In this document: in pieces, positions 23,291-35,655 of the stretch
How positions within the stretch are numbered: position 1 is the first letter of the stretch
How the letters are laid out: each line of letters begins with the position of its first letter
NCBI RefSeq assembly: GCF_014839805.1
Contig: NC_051120.1
Location: 1,488,001 to 1,552,000 of the forward strand
From: Manduca sexta
Lineage: Eukaryota; Arthropoda; Insecta; Lepidoptera; Sphingidae
Reading direction: 5' to 3'
DNA length: 64,000 bases
Program-made: the position numbers and the translations under genes
The notes under the pieces: model-generated
What the model saw: the letters and a program-made list of their open reading frames with translations, nothing else
Told to the model about the DNA's origin: nothing
Databases searched by the model: none

Positions 23291-24214
23291 GTGTACAGAG
23301 TCCAATTATTATTATATGGCACCGAGTTTACTGCGTACTTCATACTAAAAACTAAATCCTTTAAAGATTTATTAATATATTATGAACAATGTTATTAAAC
23401 TTCAGTGTCAAAATATGTTAGCAACCAAATTACTCACGTTCCATTTTGAAAGTAATTAAAAAGTTTGTATCTTAAATATGACATGTACTAATTATTAATT
23501 GTTTCTATTGAGGGCTAAAATACATAAAATATTTTTTATTACTCCAATTCTTATTTTTCGCAATTAGGCAAATATTGAAACGAATAGTTTGTATGGAAAA
23601 TACAAAAAGTATTTTTTTTTACGAATGGAATATTCTGCATAAAATGGAATGGTCAGGAGGGAACGCATCTTGAAAGGATTGCCAGCGATCTATCGTTGAA
23701 GGCAAGCAAGGATAGGCGAGTTAAGATATTGGCATGCCGATAGGAGACCAATCGAAAGATAGTCGGCAATCTAAGATAGGTTTCAGTCTTGGATAGTAGA
23801 TACATTATTAATTTCGGGCGATAGCTAACTTTTGAGGCCTGTCCTCTTTATATTTAGTCATTGATCGAGCCCTCAGAACAATGACACATTCTGAGAATAA
23901 CACCGAGCCTTCATTGTCATTAGATTATTTATTGTCAATTTTCCGCCTGCTATCAAGAGGCTGCCTAAACGTGAAATAAAATTAATTTTGGTTGAATATT
24001 TATTTAACAACCACATGATAACATGTTAAAATATTTTCCATATTATAACTAACAGAATAGTAAATTCAATAAATTAAACATAGTTTTTACGCCATCTAAA
24101 GAAATACAACGTAGTTAAGATATTTTATTGTACGCAAGTAACGTATGTTTTAAGAAGTACCTCATAAAAGTTCTAGATGGCGTTACTAAAAATATCACAC
24201 TAAAGAAAAATTTA

Positions 24215-24345
24215 CTTTATCATATACACACGCCTTTTGCCCTCCTCGGGGTAGACAGAGGCGCAACTGGTGCAAACACTTTTCGCCATGTGTACCCATT
24301 AGACAGTGGGCGAGTTTATTGCCATATCGGGCACAAATTCTAGAC
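24215..24345 (-). mobile_element. SINE family 2 fragment
   Basis: Minus-strand 3' portion: 'GTAGACAGAGGCGCAACTGG', 'CACTTTTCGCCATGTGT' and 'GCCATATCGGGCACAAATTC'. No tRNA head. Confidence 0.75.
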
Positions 24346-25725
24346 TCATACTAAGATGAGAAAAAACAATAAGTATAAGTATCAAAAACCAGATTAAAAA
24401 ATTTAAATATATCCCACGTGAGCAAATTACGGGGATAAAAAGTATTCTATATAATCTAGGAGGTCCTCTATCCGTATATCAATTTTCATCCAATTGCGTT
24501 TAGCGATTGCTGCGTTTACTTTTAATTAACATACCAACATCCAACCATCTGGAAACATCACAAACATATTTATAATATTAGCAAGATTATTACAATTACG
24601 ACGTACTTGTTTTTAAGCACGTGGAGCACAGGCTCAACCTAGACAATGATTTGAACCATTCCATGCGAATGGGCAATGGTTACCTTTCACTACTAGGAGA
24701 TTTGTGCCCCACCTCTCTTAAAAAATCAATCACCACGTGATTAGCATGCATAATGCAGATATATTACAACTATAACACATATTAACTAAATTTGTTATCA
24801 ATTACAGATAACATGGGACAGTTATCAATCATAAAATAAAAGTTATTAATCAAATAGATTAATTAATTACAAAATTCACAAATATTATATTACCAGGTTA
24901 TCCTAATGAGTTACGAATGTCCAAGTTCTAAACTAGAACCGATGTTTCAATCAGATAAAATTATAAATATTTATATTACCTAATTGAATATGAATGAGAT
25001 AAATTACCGGGCGCTTATCTTATTCTTATGTATGTAAAAGTGTTACATAAAAAGAAAATCTATTTAGTAATTATAACTATTTAAGTTTATACAAAAGGTT
25101 ATTAGCGAAGTAATATAAATTTTTATTGGCAGACCAATTTACTTCAGCGACATTTTTGTTTTCGAAAGATTTTGGCTCGGTTCAAAGTACGGAGAAAAAT
25201 GTGTTGATTTCAAATATTCATAAAACACTATTTTGCTTACGTACTATACTGTTTAATGTCTTAGATAACTAATACCTTTAAGTAAGCATAAGAATTGATC
25301 TTTAACACTTACAAAATATCTAAAAGTATCACTCAAAATATCTGAATTGTTATACACCAAGGGGGCCCTATATGACAAAGAAACTTAAAAAATCATAATT
25401 CTTGTGACGTAATTTATAGATGGACCCTAAAAAGAATAATCTCAAGCAGAGTTTACACGTCAGAATTTTTACTACTGTCATTATAGATAAAATAAAAACA
25501 AGGTATTATATCATGTACATAATGTTGACGTTCACGTGGATAACACACACCCATTCAACAATTTGATGCTTATAAAGGTACGTATACAATATAATCATCA
25601 ACGTTGCCAAAGTTTAAACAAATATCTATCCATGTCTTCCACTTGCCTTGATACCTTCATTGTTGTGTGGAGACAATTCACGGAAAGGTGTTGATCTCTT
25701 ACTACTTAAATGATAATCAGCCTTG
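24346..25725. other. AT-rich spacer
   Basis: Nothing recognised. Confidence 0.4.
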
Positions 25726-25945
25726 TATTATAAACTGCTCTCTGCAGAGCATGAACCTCTACTACTGAGGATTAAGATTAGTCCACCATGACGGCGTAGT
25801 ATGAGTTGGCAGATTTAACACATCTTTAAAATACTTTAGATATCTTCTCAGGAATTTTCCTCACGATGTTTTCCTTGATCGTTAAAACAAGCGATAATTA
25901 AAAAAAAATACACATATAATTTTAGAAAAGTCATAGATGCGTGCT
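25726..25945 (-). mobile_element. decayed SINE family 1 copy
   Basis: 'TCCTCACGATGTTTTCCTTG' and 'ATTAGTCCACCATGACGG' match the SINE-1 body in minus orientation, with many substitutions. Confidence 0.65.
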
Positions 25946-26315
25946 CTTGAGGGAATTGCAGGAAGAATCCGAACTCATTTAGGGTGAGCGAAGGGGAAAA
26001 AGAGAGGAAATGTTCACGAGCCCTATAAGCCTCAATGTAACTTTACACCACTGATCTATACACGTTGGACTGTGTGCCTGAAGCCGCGTCAAATGTCCTC
26101 CCGCCCATGAGAGTGCATTGAGCGTGGAGACTGAGCGCAAAAGAAATGCCTCGACGGAGGAATTGCTACCATTTTGGTTCTTGCAGTACAACTATCACCG
26201 TCTGCGCAGCCCCTTAACACCGTCAAATGTACACCAAACCGCTTTCTATCAGGAGGCTTGGCAATAAATATTATAATCATCGATAAAATAATAAACGTAA
26301 TACCTTTAATACTAG
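25946..26315. other. upstream region of the 26369 gene, unidentified block
   Basis: The 25980-26240 stretch is less AT-rich and has small frames on the minus strand, but no recognisable protein. It is probably repeat-derived. Confidence 0.35.
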
Positions 26316-26323
26316 TATAAAAG
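26316..26323 (+). promoter_or_regulatory. TATA box of the 26369 gene
   Basis: TATAAAAG, 46 bp before the ATG. A GATAAA core lies upstream at 26282. Confidence 0.65.
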
Positions 26324-26368
26324 TGTTTATCGCTTCTGTACCACGCTACTGTCCGTGGAACCAAGAAA

Positions 26369-29300
26369 ATGGTGCGAGCAAGCTGGATTGTGTTGCTGGT
26401 GGCAGGTAAGGTATTTCATTATCATTGGCGTGTAACTGATATATCTTGATTAGCCTGACCAGTTAAATAAAAAACTGCACCGCGTTGTATTAATCAAACA
26501 AATTTCTAATACTGGCAACTGTAAGTTTAAAACGAAAAAGCAAATAGGCGTCTTTAAAGCAATGCTTTATTTTCCTAGTCAGTCATTCCATGTTTTAGAA
26601 TGGTGCAGCAATGCGGTATCACGCAGGAACGGTTCTGAGCAGCTATTTTATTGCAACAAGATACCCTGGGGCCGTCCCGTTTGCGCTGAAAAAGAGCACC
26701 GCGGGTTTTATTTGTTATGCCGGTGTATGGTATACAGGGGTTAGGGACTCGGTTCAATGCTCGCTCGGATGATGCAATACTCCCGAGTGTCGACATTGGG
26801 CCGAAAGACCGGTGAAATCAACATAATCGTTCCACTCACCCTCCAAGCGGTGGTAGCGATAGCGCGTTATTTTTCCGCGAAAAAATGCTGTACATTTAAT
26901 CTGCTTTTAAGTCGTGAACACTTTCTCCCGTAATAAAAGTTTGCTGTATAAAAATACCTGTGGTGCCCTGATATTAATCTTGAAACTATAAAATCTGTGT
27001 GCGGAACATCCAAATCTATTCAGCTGATTTTGCATTTACTACTACGGAATATCGAAACATCACAATCTTTTGCATTTGTAAAATTAATAAGAATTGATAG
27101 GCTAAGGTCCTCACAGCACTCTCTGAAAAATCGTTATAGAGCCTTGTTTTTACCAAATAGGAAGCAATTTTTATCAAATTATCAATCACCGTATATACAA
27201 TACAATTTACATTGGTTCTAATAAAAGTATCCAGAATTCAGCACAAAATCCTACCCTTAATATGAGGAATGCGCACTATTTCTAAAACAGTAAGGATATT
27301 CGTGGGAGACTGTGATCAAACGTCTTGATAGTTGATTTTCTGTTTTTCGCCCTCCAAAAACTTCAAGTCCAACGAGTACTGACCAAAAATAACTTATTTT
27401 CCAGCTATCAGCTCTCCAGCGCTGAGCTCACAGGACCTAGGCACTCCAGTAACAATACAGGAGCACCCTTCCGTCGTCCAGGTCGAAGTAGGAGTTCTGG
27501 GCACCTGGGTCCAGCAGTGCGCTGGCGCAGTCATCACTAACTACCACATATTGTCCAACGCCTACTGCTTCTCTGGAAGGTTAGTATCATGTAACATAAG
27601 TGGACAGTCATCATGACAAAGTTCTAGATTTTTAGTCTACATTGGCACTTTAACTTTTTGATGTAACGTGTAGCGCCGGATTTATACTTTGCATTAGTAA
27701 AGGTTGGTTTGTGTCGTCTCGTATGTCCCGCTTCCTGGAGCCTATTTTGCAGGACCAAGAAAATATTTTATACCGCGCTCTAGGTCACCACCTAGTCTAC
27801 AATCTAGAGGTCTAGGCCGCGGCCAAACGACTTTATAAAAATCCAATACTGGTAACCTTTACTAATTCATTAATTGTAGCCAGTATTGATGCAAGGAAAA
27901 TAATTGACAAATCTTTGGAAATCAACAGTTTTACATAGGAATTTCGAAAAGTAGGTTTGTAAAGTCGATCAATAACCTCCTACGTTTATAATAAATGAGA
28001 TGTTCCTCATTAAACTTTCTGATAGGAAAATTCTGAAAATGAACAGAGCTCAGTTCTTTACTACTTCTATTTACGTGTCATACGTGTTTATATAACTTTA
28101 ATTTTATGTTAAACATAATTCAATCTTATTTATAAACTTGTTTGAGCGTTAAGAGATGGTTAAGAATTGTTTAAATATCTGACAAAATCATTACCGGGTC
28201 CTAGTTTAAACCTAATTAAGAGTCAAGATAGCGGGTTTTGACTTACAGCTGATCGAGTAAATTTGTGTTTTAACTAAGCATAGCTTTACGAAATTTTTAT
28301 AAGTAAGGCTTATTATGTATTACTTTTAATATATACTCCTAATTTATCTATGGCTTATAGATGGGAGATAGCAAATTCAATAATATACTTATAATAAAAA
28401 AATATAATTCCAGTTACTACGACCGCACGAACCGGCGTATCAGAGCTGGGGCGACTAACCGATACGAAAATGGACAAGTAGTTTATGTACTAATAGAGTA
28501 CAACTACCCGGATTTCGGCATCCTGGGCAAAGATGGGGATCTGAGCGTGGTCCGCTTGCAGTCCAATTTGAAACTGGGCAGCGACATTCAGCAAACCCTT
28601 ATCTTGGGCCAGGGAATATACTTGCCTTCCTACCTGACAGTGACAGCACTCGGATGGGGCAGTACTATTGTAAGTTGTTATTTTAATAGCAGTAAAGGCA
28701 TAGAGACTAATGTCCGCAGGTTGAACAACCAAGTTATTTTAAGAGCAGTAAGAAATAGAGAGGAATATGTATAGGTTCAATACCCAAGAGCACGCACCTC
28801 TGACTTTCCTAGAGTCATGTGTATTCTTTGTTATTTATCGCTTGCTTTAATGGTGAAGGAAAACATCGTTAGGAAACCAGCAAACGTGAAAAGTTCTCTA
28901 TAGGCATTTTGAGGGTGTGTGAAGTCCGCCAATTCGTACCAGACCAGCATGGTTAACTATATAATACACCCCTGAGTAATTTTGGTGCGTTCCGTCTTCA
29001 CGTCGAATGCACTGGGAACATTTATATTTTTTGTGTATACCTCATATACACATCGAGGCCTATGATGGCTTGCCAACATTTCCTGGTTTGCCCCCTCCGC
29101 CCATCCAAAGAGTGTACCTTTTCCTCCCCCCACACTTCGCTTTCACAGATATCTTCCTCCTAATTTTCCTGCAGGCCACTGTAGTCGCTAAGCTGGGGGA
29201 TTCCAGTATCCTATTCGCATGTATCCTCCGTTGTTGACTGCAGGGTGTGGTGCATAGGTTTGAATTCGGTGTACAGACCAAGCGCACAAGCATTTGCTTC

Positions 29301-29840
29301 GGGGGGATATACCTACGCATTTAGGAGGCTGTCATGCCAAAAGCACTGGGAAATAGACTTTTTATCACAGCATTGATTTTTAAATAATTTAGTAATAATT
29401 GGGATCACGGGTGTTAACGATTGACGAGTCTAAGCGAATTGTAACATATCTATACAATTATCAACAAGGTTCTTTATTGTTAGTGGAATAGAAAAAACAT
29501 CATTCATATCCTCAATTACATTTTCCAGCAAGGCGGCGAGTCATCCAACAACCAGCTTCACAGGCTAGACCTCGTCACCCACAACTACGAGAAATGCATG
29601 GAACACTTCCAAGTCCTAGAGGAGCCTGAGATCATCACGGAGAACATGATCTGCGTGGGCCGACAGTACGACACCGGTAGAGACTTCGATGGCAGGGATA
29701 TTGGTGCTCCCCTGTTCTACGAAAATACCCTGGTCGGACTTCTCTCCTTCGGCAAATCTCAAGCGAATGACAAGCACCCCGCTGTCGCCACTAACATTGG
29801 ATCATATTCCAACTGGATTGTGTCGGTTGCTATTGATTAA
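26369..29840 (+). CDS. Serine protease homologue, catalytically dead (259 aa)
   Basis: Exons 26369-26405, 27405-27579, 28414-28669 and 29529-29840, with the cluster's intron phases. The signal peptide is MVRASWIVLLVA. The RIVGG activation site is absent: the region reads LGTPVTIQEHPSVVQV. His57 is replaced by Tyr66 (LSNAYCF), Asp102 is kept (Asp113 in KDGDLSVV), and Ser195 is replaced by Ile214 (GRDIGAP). Both cysteines of the 191-220 disulfide are lost together, while the 42-58 and 168-182 pairs remain. The frame is intact and splice sites are good, so this looks like a maintained pseudoprotease rather than a pseudogene. Its function is unknown; binding or inhibitor-titration roles are possible. 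Intron 3 holds a SINE-1 copy; intron 1 holds an unidentified GC-richer block (26575-26830). Confidence 0.9.
28690..28975 (+). mobile_element. SINE family 1 copy in intron 3
   Basis: 'ACTAATGTCCGCAGGTTGAA', 'GTGAAGGAAAACATCGTTAG' and 'CCAGACCAGCATGGTTAAC' match SINE-1. It carries a short internal duplication around the B box and lacks part of the 3' tail. Confidence 0.8.
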
Positions 29841-31916
29841 AATTCTGGTTGCTCATAACAATACTTTATTTGTACTTGACTATGATTGAAATACCCTAAG
29901 TCTACCATCAATTGAGAGTGGATATAATAGCGTAAGTATATTCCGAACCAAAGCCAATTTGAGCTAGTCGACATCTCTGAATAACTATTATAGTTAATGC
30001 AATATTTTGTGGTATAATATTTGACTTAACATGGCGTCACGTCGCTGTCCCTCTCTGTCTGCTGTTTAATGAAAGCCTAAATGTAATACACGAATAGAAA
30101 AAGATAGGTAGGTTTTTCTCGGCTATGTTGGCTTAAGTAATCAGTTATTTTTGGCTTATTAGAGCATCATCTTTATCGTCTATCCAGGGTTCTGTCGCTA
30201 ACTTGCTCTTTCAATAAATTGGTGTAATTAACTGCCGACTTTTGTTTTTCCTTTATGATGGTTTGAACTACGAATGATATAAGTATGTGATTTTATTCAG
30301 ACGCCACGACTCGCAATAACTATTTGTAAAAATCTTTCCAACGTGTTTTTTTAAGACCCATTATGAGCATAAAGATCGCTTTTTAAATTAATTGAATTAT
30401 TTATTTAATAAAACCTCAATAAATATATTGTAAGTATTTCGCTTTTTTATTTCATTTACGATAAAATTGTTCCTACAAAGTTTATTCTTTTTAATTTATT
30501 TACTAGTTTAAAAAGAGAAGACAACAATCCATTTAGCGTAAAAAAGGTTTACTGATGAAGGCGTACCACACATCGGTGTGGTGTTGATGAACGATGATGA
30601 TGACTATCTAGTGCAGTATAATGGCTAAAAAAAATATAAAAAACTTCGCTGAAAAAAATATTTGTATTACGTTCTAAGTACTTATTAATCTAATTCGTAA
30701 TATGCGTTGTACCAAATAGTTAATTAAATAATTTCTGGACAATGCTTGTCTGGAGTCTGGACACGTCTCACTCTATGAAAATTGATTAAGATAGGGCTAT
30801 AAGATAATAATAAAATTATTATACACTCCCGCAACTCAAATAGGAAGACCGACCGACGGCATACCGATTTTTTATTTTACATGAAGTTTCGAAATATAAA
30901 GACAAGAAAAAAGGAAAGTTATTTATTTGTCACAGAATAGCACATAATATATTTACCGAAATACGATCGCTCTGTACACCATTTTATTCCAGGATATTTT
31001 TCTGGCTCATGGTATTTCATACCTATATTATATTTTAGTTTCCAATCGTATCAACAATTATTGCTACAGATTTGCCAGAAAAATTCTAATATTCACTGCT
31101 AGATGGCGATATAAACTCGTACATTATTTGTCCAACAAAAACAGATGGCGCTGTGATCTACGCTGTTGATCACATAGCTTTGTTCGAATATTTAATATTT
31201 AATTAAATATATATTTGTAAAATATTAAGTTTACCTATGGCATTGATTTCTTCAAAAACTTAGCGCTTCGTCATTTAATATCTTTTCGAACCAGGGGTTT
31301 TAAAATTGGATAGGTAATTTCATAATAAAATTGTTTTTACGTACTTCTACAGGTCATGATAATGTTAAATTAAAAACACTATATTTTAACAACGCTTACA
31401 CTTACTTACTGGAAACACCTATACGAATATAAAAAGCATATATTGCATATCATACCAACCATTTGAATAAGCGTTAACAGTGTAATTTGTTTTATGGAAC
31501 CAAATTTTGCTTGCAGTTTTTCATAACTAGACCAGTAATAACTTTGGAAAACCGTTTGTATAGGTACTTGGAGTTAGTTTTTCTAGATGATTTAGCCGAG
31601 ATATGAGATTGATTTTGCTTATAAAACACAGACATACACACGCAATCAATATCTCCCAGAGATGGAAGACATCAAGCCAGCGACTGGTCCTAAAAAATAC
31701 CTAAACTAAATCCGCACTATAACTAGCTTTAAAGGCGACCTACATTTCAGTGATATAAACAGACAGATTAATAATGCATACGAATTTTAGGTTGCATTCA
31801 AATAACCTCTATATTATCAGCATTAACAATTAAAAATAATAAAATTTACAGCTATTTTATGACAAAGATTACAAGATATTTGATAACTTATCGGTACCTT
31901 AGCATAATTTAAACGG
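29841..31916. other. AT-rich spacer
   Basis: No gene recognised. Short TE-like patches with 'AGATGGCG' (31103 and 31144) recall Helitron-like repeats, but are too short to assign. Confidence 0.4.
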
Positions 31917-31929
31917 TAGTTGTTTTGAT

Positions 31930-32186
31930 GCCTCGGTGGCGTAGTTGTATTGCATGTCCGGTACAATAGCGCTCTGAGGTCCTGGGTTCGAATCCCGGGT
32001 CGGGCAAAGTGATATTTGGGTTTTTCTGCTCAGTATCAGCCCGGAGTCTGGAATTTGTGCCCGATATGGCGATAGGCTCGCCCCCTATCACATCATGGGA
32101 CGGAACATACTTGGCGAAAAGTGGGTGCCCTAGTTGCGCCTCTGCATACCGCTTCGGGGATAAATGCGTGATGTTATGTATGTATG
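31930..32186 (+). mobile_element. tRNA-derived SINE (family 2), full-length with perfect target duplication
   Basis: The tRNA-like head has A box TGGCGTAGTTG and a perfect B box GGTTCGAATCC (31985-31995). The body contains 'GGGCAAAGTGATATTTGGG' and 'GCCCGATATGGCGATAGGC'. The tail ends in (TATG)n. The 13-bp direct repeat TAGTTGTTTTGAT flanks it exactly (31917-31929 and 32187-32199), so it is intact and fairly young. It is not a functional tRNA gene. Confidence 0.93.
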
Positions 32187-32349
32187 TAGTTGTTTTGATC
32201 AATAAATTAAGAAGTACAATTGTCTTATATGTCATATTTATTTCCGCTGTATTAAAAGTATCTAGAAAGGAAATGAGGCAATAAAACGGTCAATATAAAT
32301 ACTAATCTCTTAATGGAATTATCTAAATACCAAACTTATTACATGCAAC

Positions 32350-32470
32350 AAAAATACAAGACACAAATTCCAGACCCCGGGCTGATATTGAGGAGAATAA
32401 CACGATATCACTTTGCCCGTTTCGTGATTTGAACCTGGGACCACGGAGCGGTGTCGTATCGCGCATTCAA
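32350..32470 (-). mobile_element. SINE family 2 fragment (head and 5' body)
   Basis: 'ACACAAATTCCAGACCCCGG' and 'CGATATCACTTTGCCCG', with a degenerate B box ('GATTTGAACCTGGGACC'). Confidence 0.75.
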
Positions 32471-32654
32471 AACAGCTGCACGGAGACAGTCATGAATTTA
32501 TTCGAATTTTTGACCATGCTATATAAAAAATAATTTCATATAATTTTCCCTTTTTGGAGAGATAGATGTAATCTCAACAAAATTAGACCAGCTATCTAAG
32601 ATCCAATGTAGTTTATATCCATCCATCGATCCAATTAATGTAGGGTATATTTCC

Positions 32655-32870
32655 ACTCATCATCATCATCACCCCTGTATTATACACTGTCCCACTGCTG
32701 AGCACGGGCCTCCTCTACTACTGAGAGGGATTAGGCCTTAGTCTACCCCGCCGGCCTAGTGCGGATTGGTAGACTTCACACATCCTCAAAATTCCTATAG
32801 AGAACTTCTCAGGTTTCCTCACGATGTTTTCCTTCACCGTTAAAGCAAGCGATAATTCACAAATACACAC
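32655..32870 (-). mobile_element. SINE family 1, 3' part
   Basis: (ATC)n, then 'CCTGTATTATACACTG', 'GAGGGATTAGGCCTTAGTC' and 'CACGATGTTTTCCTTCACCG'. The tRNA head is missing. Confidence 0.85.
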
Positions 32871-33299
32871 ATATTTTCATTTACCGAGCACAATTTCAGA
32901 GTTAGTGCTGAAGTTAAGCAGAAAAACCTAATTCTTACAATCCGTGAATGAAAACTGAGACCTCACCACGATAATTGAACCGCTATAAATACGCCATCAA
33001 AAACCAAATGCAATCTAAACTGGATAATTTATTTAACTCAAAATCAAATTTTTAGCATGCTTCAATGAAATATTCAGACTGAATGGCTTCTAAATAAAAA
33101 GGTCGAAACTATTTTGCTCTACGTGAGCACAAATCCAGATTCTTTATTATTTATTTATATTCCATCAATGTATATGGCAAATGATCAAATAGAATACTTA
33201 TTGACACTAATAACTACCATATACATATATTGTACACCCAGTTTACCTACCAACTGAGTAAAATGCTTTATTTAGGCGGACAGACTAAATGAAAGTTTA

Positions 33300-33835
33300 A
33301 TTAATGGTTCTAAGCAAGAAAATTTGTACACTAATTGTTTATTGTAAGCGACGACAAAAAGGATATTTGGATATCTATACATAAAACTAATATATTTGTA
33401 CGCTGACGCAACAACAAAACATTATGAACAATATGTATTTTAATAACACCTGTAAACTTTGTACATAAGAATATAAAATTATTTGATATGCATAATGATG
33501 TTGTACGCAGACCAAGTCGCAAACGTTACAAATTATATGTCCCAAAACAGAAGATAAAATTATTTTCAAACAATGTATACTGTATGGCAATATATATCTA
33601 TAATAAATTACCCGATGATTTCAAAATTCTTAAATTTAATATATTCAAATGTAAATTATTTAAGTTCCTTCTTGATAAATGTTATTATTCTGTAAATGAT
33701 TTCTTTCATGAAAAGTTTTAATGAAAATATTTGTACGCTGAAAACGGCAGAATACTATGAGCTAATTAATTACATGTAACAACTTTTTACAGTATTCAAC
33801 AAATAAATGCATTATTATTATTATTATTATTATAA
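33300..33835 (+). mobile_element. Non-LTR retrotransposon 3' end (5'-truncated)
   Basis: A 77-codon frame at 33488-33721 reads like the C-terminus of a LINE reverse-transcriptase polyprotein: an IYNKLPDDFK stretch, then FKCKLFKFLLDKCYYSVNDF. A short 3' UTR and an (ATT)n tail ending at about 33835 follow. Lepidopteran Jockey/CR1-type elements end this way. Most of the element is missing. The 5' boundary is approximate. Confidence 0.7.
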
Positions 33836-34395
33836 ACTATCTATGCTTACAACAAAATAATTTCATTTGATTTTTAGTGAAAGTGGTAGAGTCCCCTATC
33901 GAAAGTGATATATATTTCTTTTTAATTTTTACTAGTTAAGTTTAAGTCCTTTAAATATTATGCACATGGCAAGTAAAATATAATTTATTCGAAAGGCTGG
34001 GTGTATGATAAAAAAAAATCTATTCTAGGCTTCTGGCTTGATGTTAGAAACTGCAATACCATATCTACTACATTATATTATGTAAGAGTTTCTAGAAATA
34101 ATTCTTATAATCTCTCCAATTCAATTTAATAATTTTAGTTACAAACATCTTTCTGACGTATTTGTGTATTAACGAATTTGATAAATTATCTAATCGGTTT
34201 AGGAAAGTCTCTGGAAAACCACCGTACATATGTTTACATCAATAAATCTAGGTATTATACAATCTACGAACATAAAGATTATTGAAAAAGATACCGAAGT
34301 TATTTGTGAATTAAATTTGTTGTTGTCTCTATCCCGTAAAATATTTTAACACTGCTAAATGTATCGCTTCTTGCAGTCCATTTTTTAACCATGCT
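33836..34395. other. AT-rich spacer
   Basis: Nothing recognised. Confidence 0.4.
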
Positions 34396-34424
34396 CATCT
34401 CTTGATGATATTACAGTGGTGATG

Positions 34425-34705
34425 TGGCGTAATATATTGAAATAAAAATATTTTACCAGATTTTATATTATAATTATCTCCCACGTTTGTCGTCTTGTGA
34501 CCTCCCTCTGCGTAGATAGGACCGTCAACAGCAAAAAAAAAATGTAAAATGTAAGTAATGTATATTGTAACTGACTTTTCAGACGACGAAAACTCCAGTC
34601 CGCACGTGAACACGAAAGCTCCAAAGTCCTGGAAACGTCAAGAAGAAATTACAATATAAAAAACCACGATAAAATCCGATAAATAGTTTTATTTCAATGT
34701 CTAAC
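34425..34705. mobile_element. inverted-repeat MITE (CGACGTTTCG family)
   Basis: The left end is 'ATTTTACCAGATTTTATATT' and the right end is 'CACGATAAAATCCGATAAAT'. The ends are roughly inverted copies and the middle is unrelated to any gene. Relatives are at 47313-47500, 13725-13850 and 4565-4665. Confidence 0.55.
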
Positions 34706-35204
34706 ATTCGTGTAAACATAAGAATTCATTATGGCGTAATATAATTCACTGAAACGAAATGTCTCAACCTCCATTCCTGTCATAAACAGGAAATTAGGAC
34801 AGAGAAAAGAAAGAAGAGATACTATCTTTTGTTAAGCCTTGATATGAAATAGCGGTAGAGTATACACTATTACATTTTGTGTCTCGATTTTGTTTTTCTT
34901 GAGCCAAGATCTACCTGTACGTATTAATTGAACGCAGCCTAATATAATGTTTATTTTTGCCACGGAGAGCGCTGCTCTCTCTCCGTCCTCTACTCTATGT
35001 GATGTGTAACTGTAAGCGTGTAATTTTCCAATATACTTTTATATACAACTGTTTTCAAATTTAACCACGTACAAACTACAATTCCTTCACTGCCTGCCCG
35101 TAAAATCCCATCTGCATACAATGCACTTTGCGTACCTATTCATTTACTGGAAATATTCGTTCAGACAAACCTAAATTTGATTTTTTTCTCGACCACGGCA
35201 ATGT

Positions 35205-35655
35205 AACCTCAAAGCACCTGATGGTAAACAAAGTGGAATCAAAATAGTGTCGACTGCTATCCCTCACCAGTTGATAGGATAATGGCGGCCTGTTTAAACG
35301 TAAATACTCAGGCTATAGCGGCGATAGCCTAGTTGGGTGTGGAACGGACTGCCGAGACGAATGTCCGCAGGTTCAAATCCCAAGGGCGCACACCTATGAC
35401 TTTCGGCATCTGAGAAGTTCTCTATAGGAATTTCTAACCCGCACTAGGCCAGCGTGGTGGACTAAGGCCTAATCCCTCTCAGTAGTAGAGGAGGCCCGTG
35501 CTCAGCAGTGGGCAAGTATATAATACAGGGCTGATATTATTATTATTATTATTACTCAGGCTGATCCCGGAACGCGTGGCGGAATGTGGCGGGTTTTATA
35601 CCTTGTTGACGATGGTCGCTATCTGGGCGGAAATAAATATCCTACCACCAGCATG
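35205..35655 (+). repeat. R3 repeat interrupted by a SINE
   Basis: The left half (35205-35304: 'GCACCTGATGGTAAACAAAG', 'GTCGACTGC') and right half (35563-35655: 'GATCCCGGAACGCG', 'GGTCGCTATCTGGGCGG') are one R3 copy, split by the SINE at 35315-35552. Confidence 0.8.
35315..35552 (+). mobile_element. SINE family 1, internally deleted, nested in R3
   Basis: It has an intact A box TAGCCTAGTTGG and B box GGTTCAAATCC. About 100 bp of body is missing between 'CACCTATGACTTTC' and 'GGCATCTGAGAAG'. It ends in (ATT)n. The 10-bp duplication TACTCAGGCT lies at 35305-35314 and 35553-35562. Confidence 0.92.

Larger units (their letters stand above)
21906..23820 (+). mobile_element. Decayed PIF/Harbinger transposon with 16-bp terminal inverted repeats
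   Basis: The ends are CGCCCGAAATTAATAA (21906-21921) and its exact reverse complement at 23805-23820. Inside are two relics of a Harbinger nuclease (HARBI1-like), at about 22265-22440 and 22560-22870. The middle of the gene, with the catalytic DDE core, is missing. I could not find a clear 3-bp target duplication. A Helitron-like start (TCTATACTATTATATAAAG, preceded by A) at 23011 shows a later insertion inside it. Confidence 0.82.

Noticed and set aside
31930..32010. Possible tRNA gene
   Set aside because: A and B boxes are present, but the sequence continues into a dispersed SINE body with a target duplication and shows no proper anticodon arm or acceptor stem that I can fold. The same holds for the heads at 19646, 35315, 10431 and 45161.
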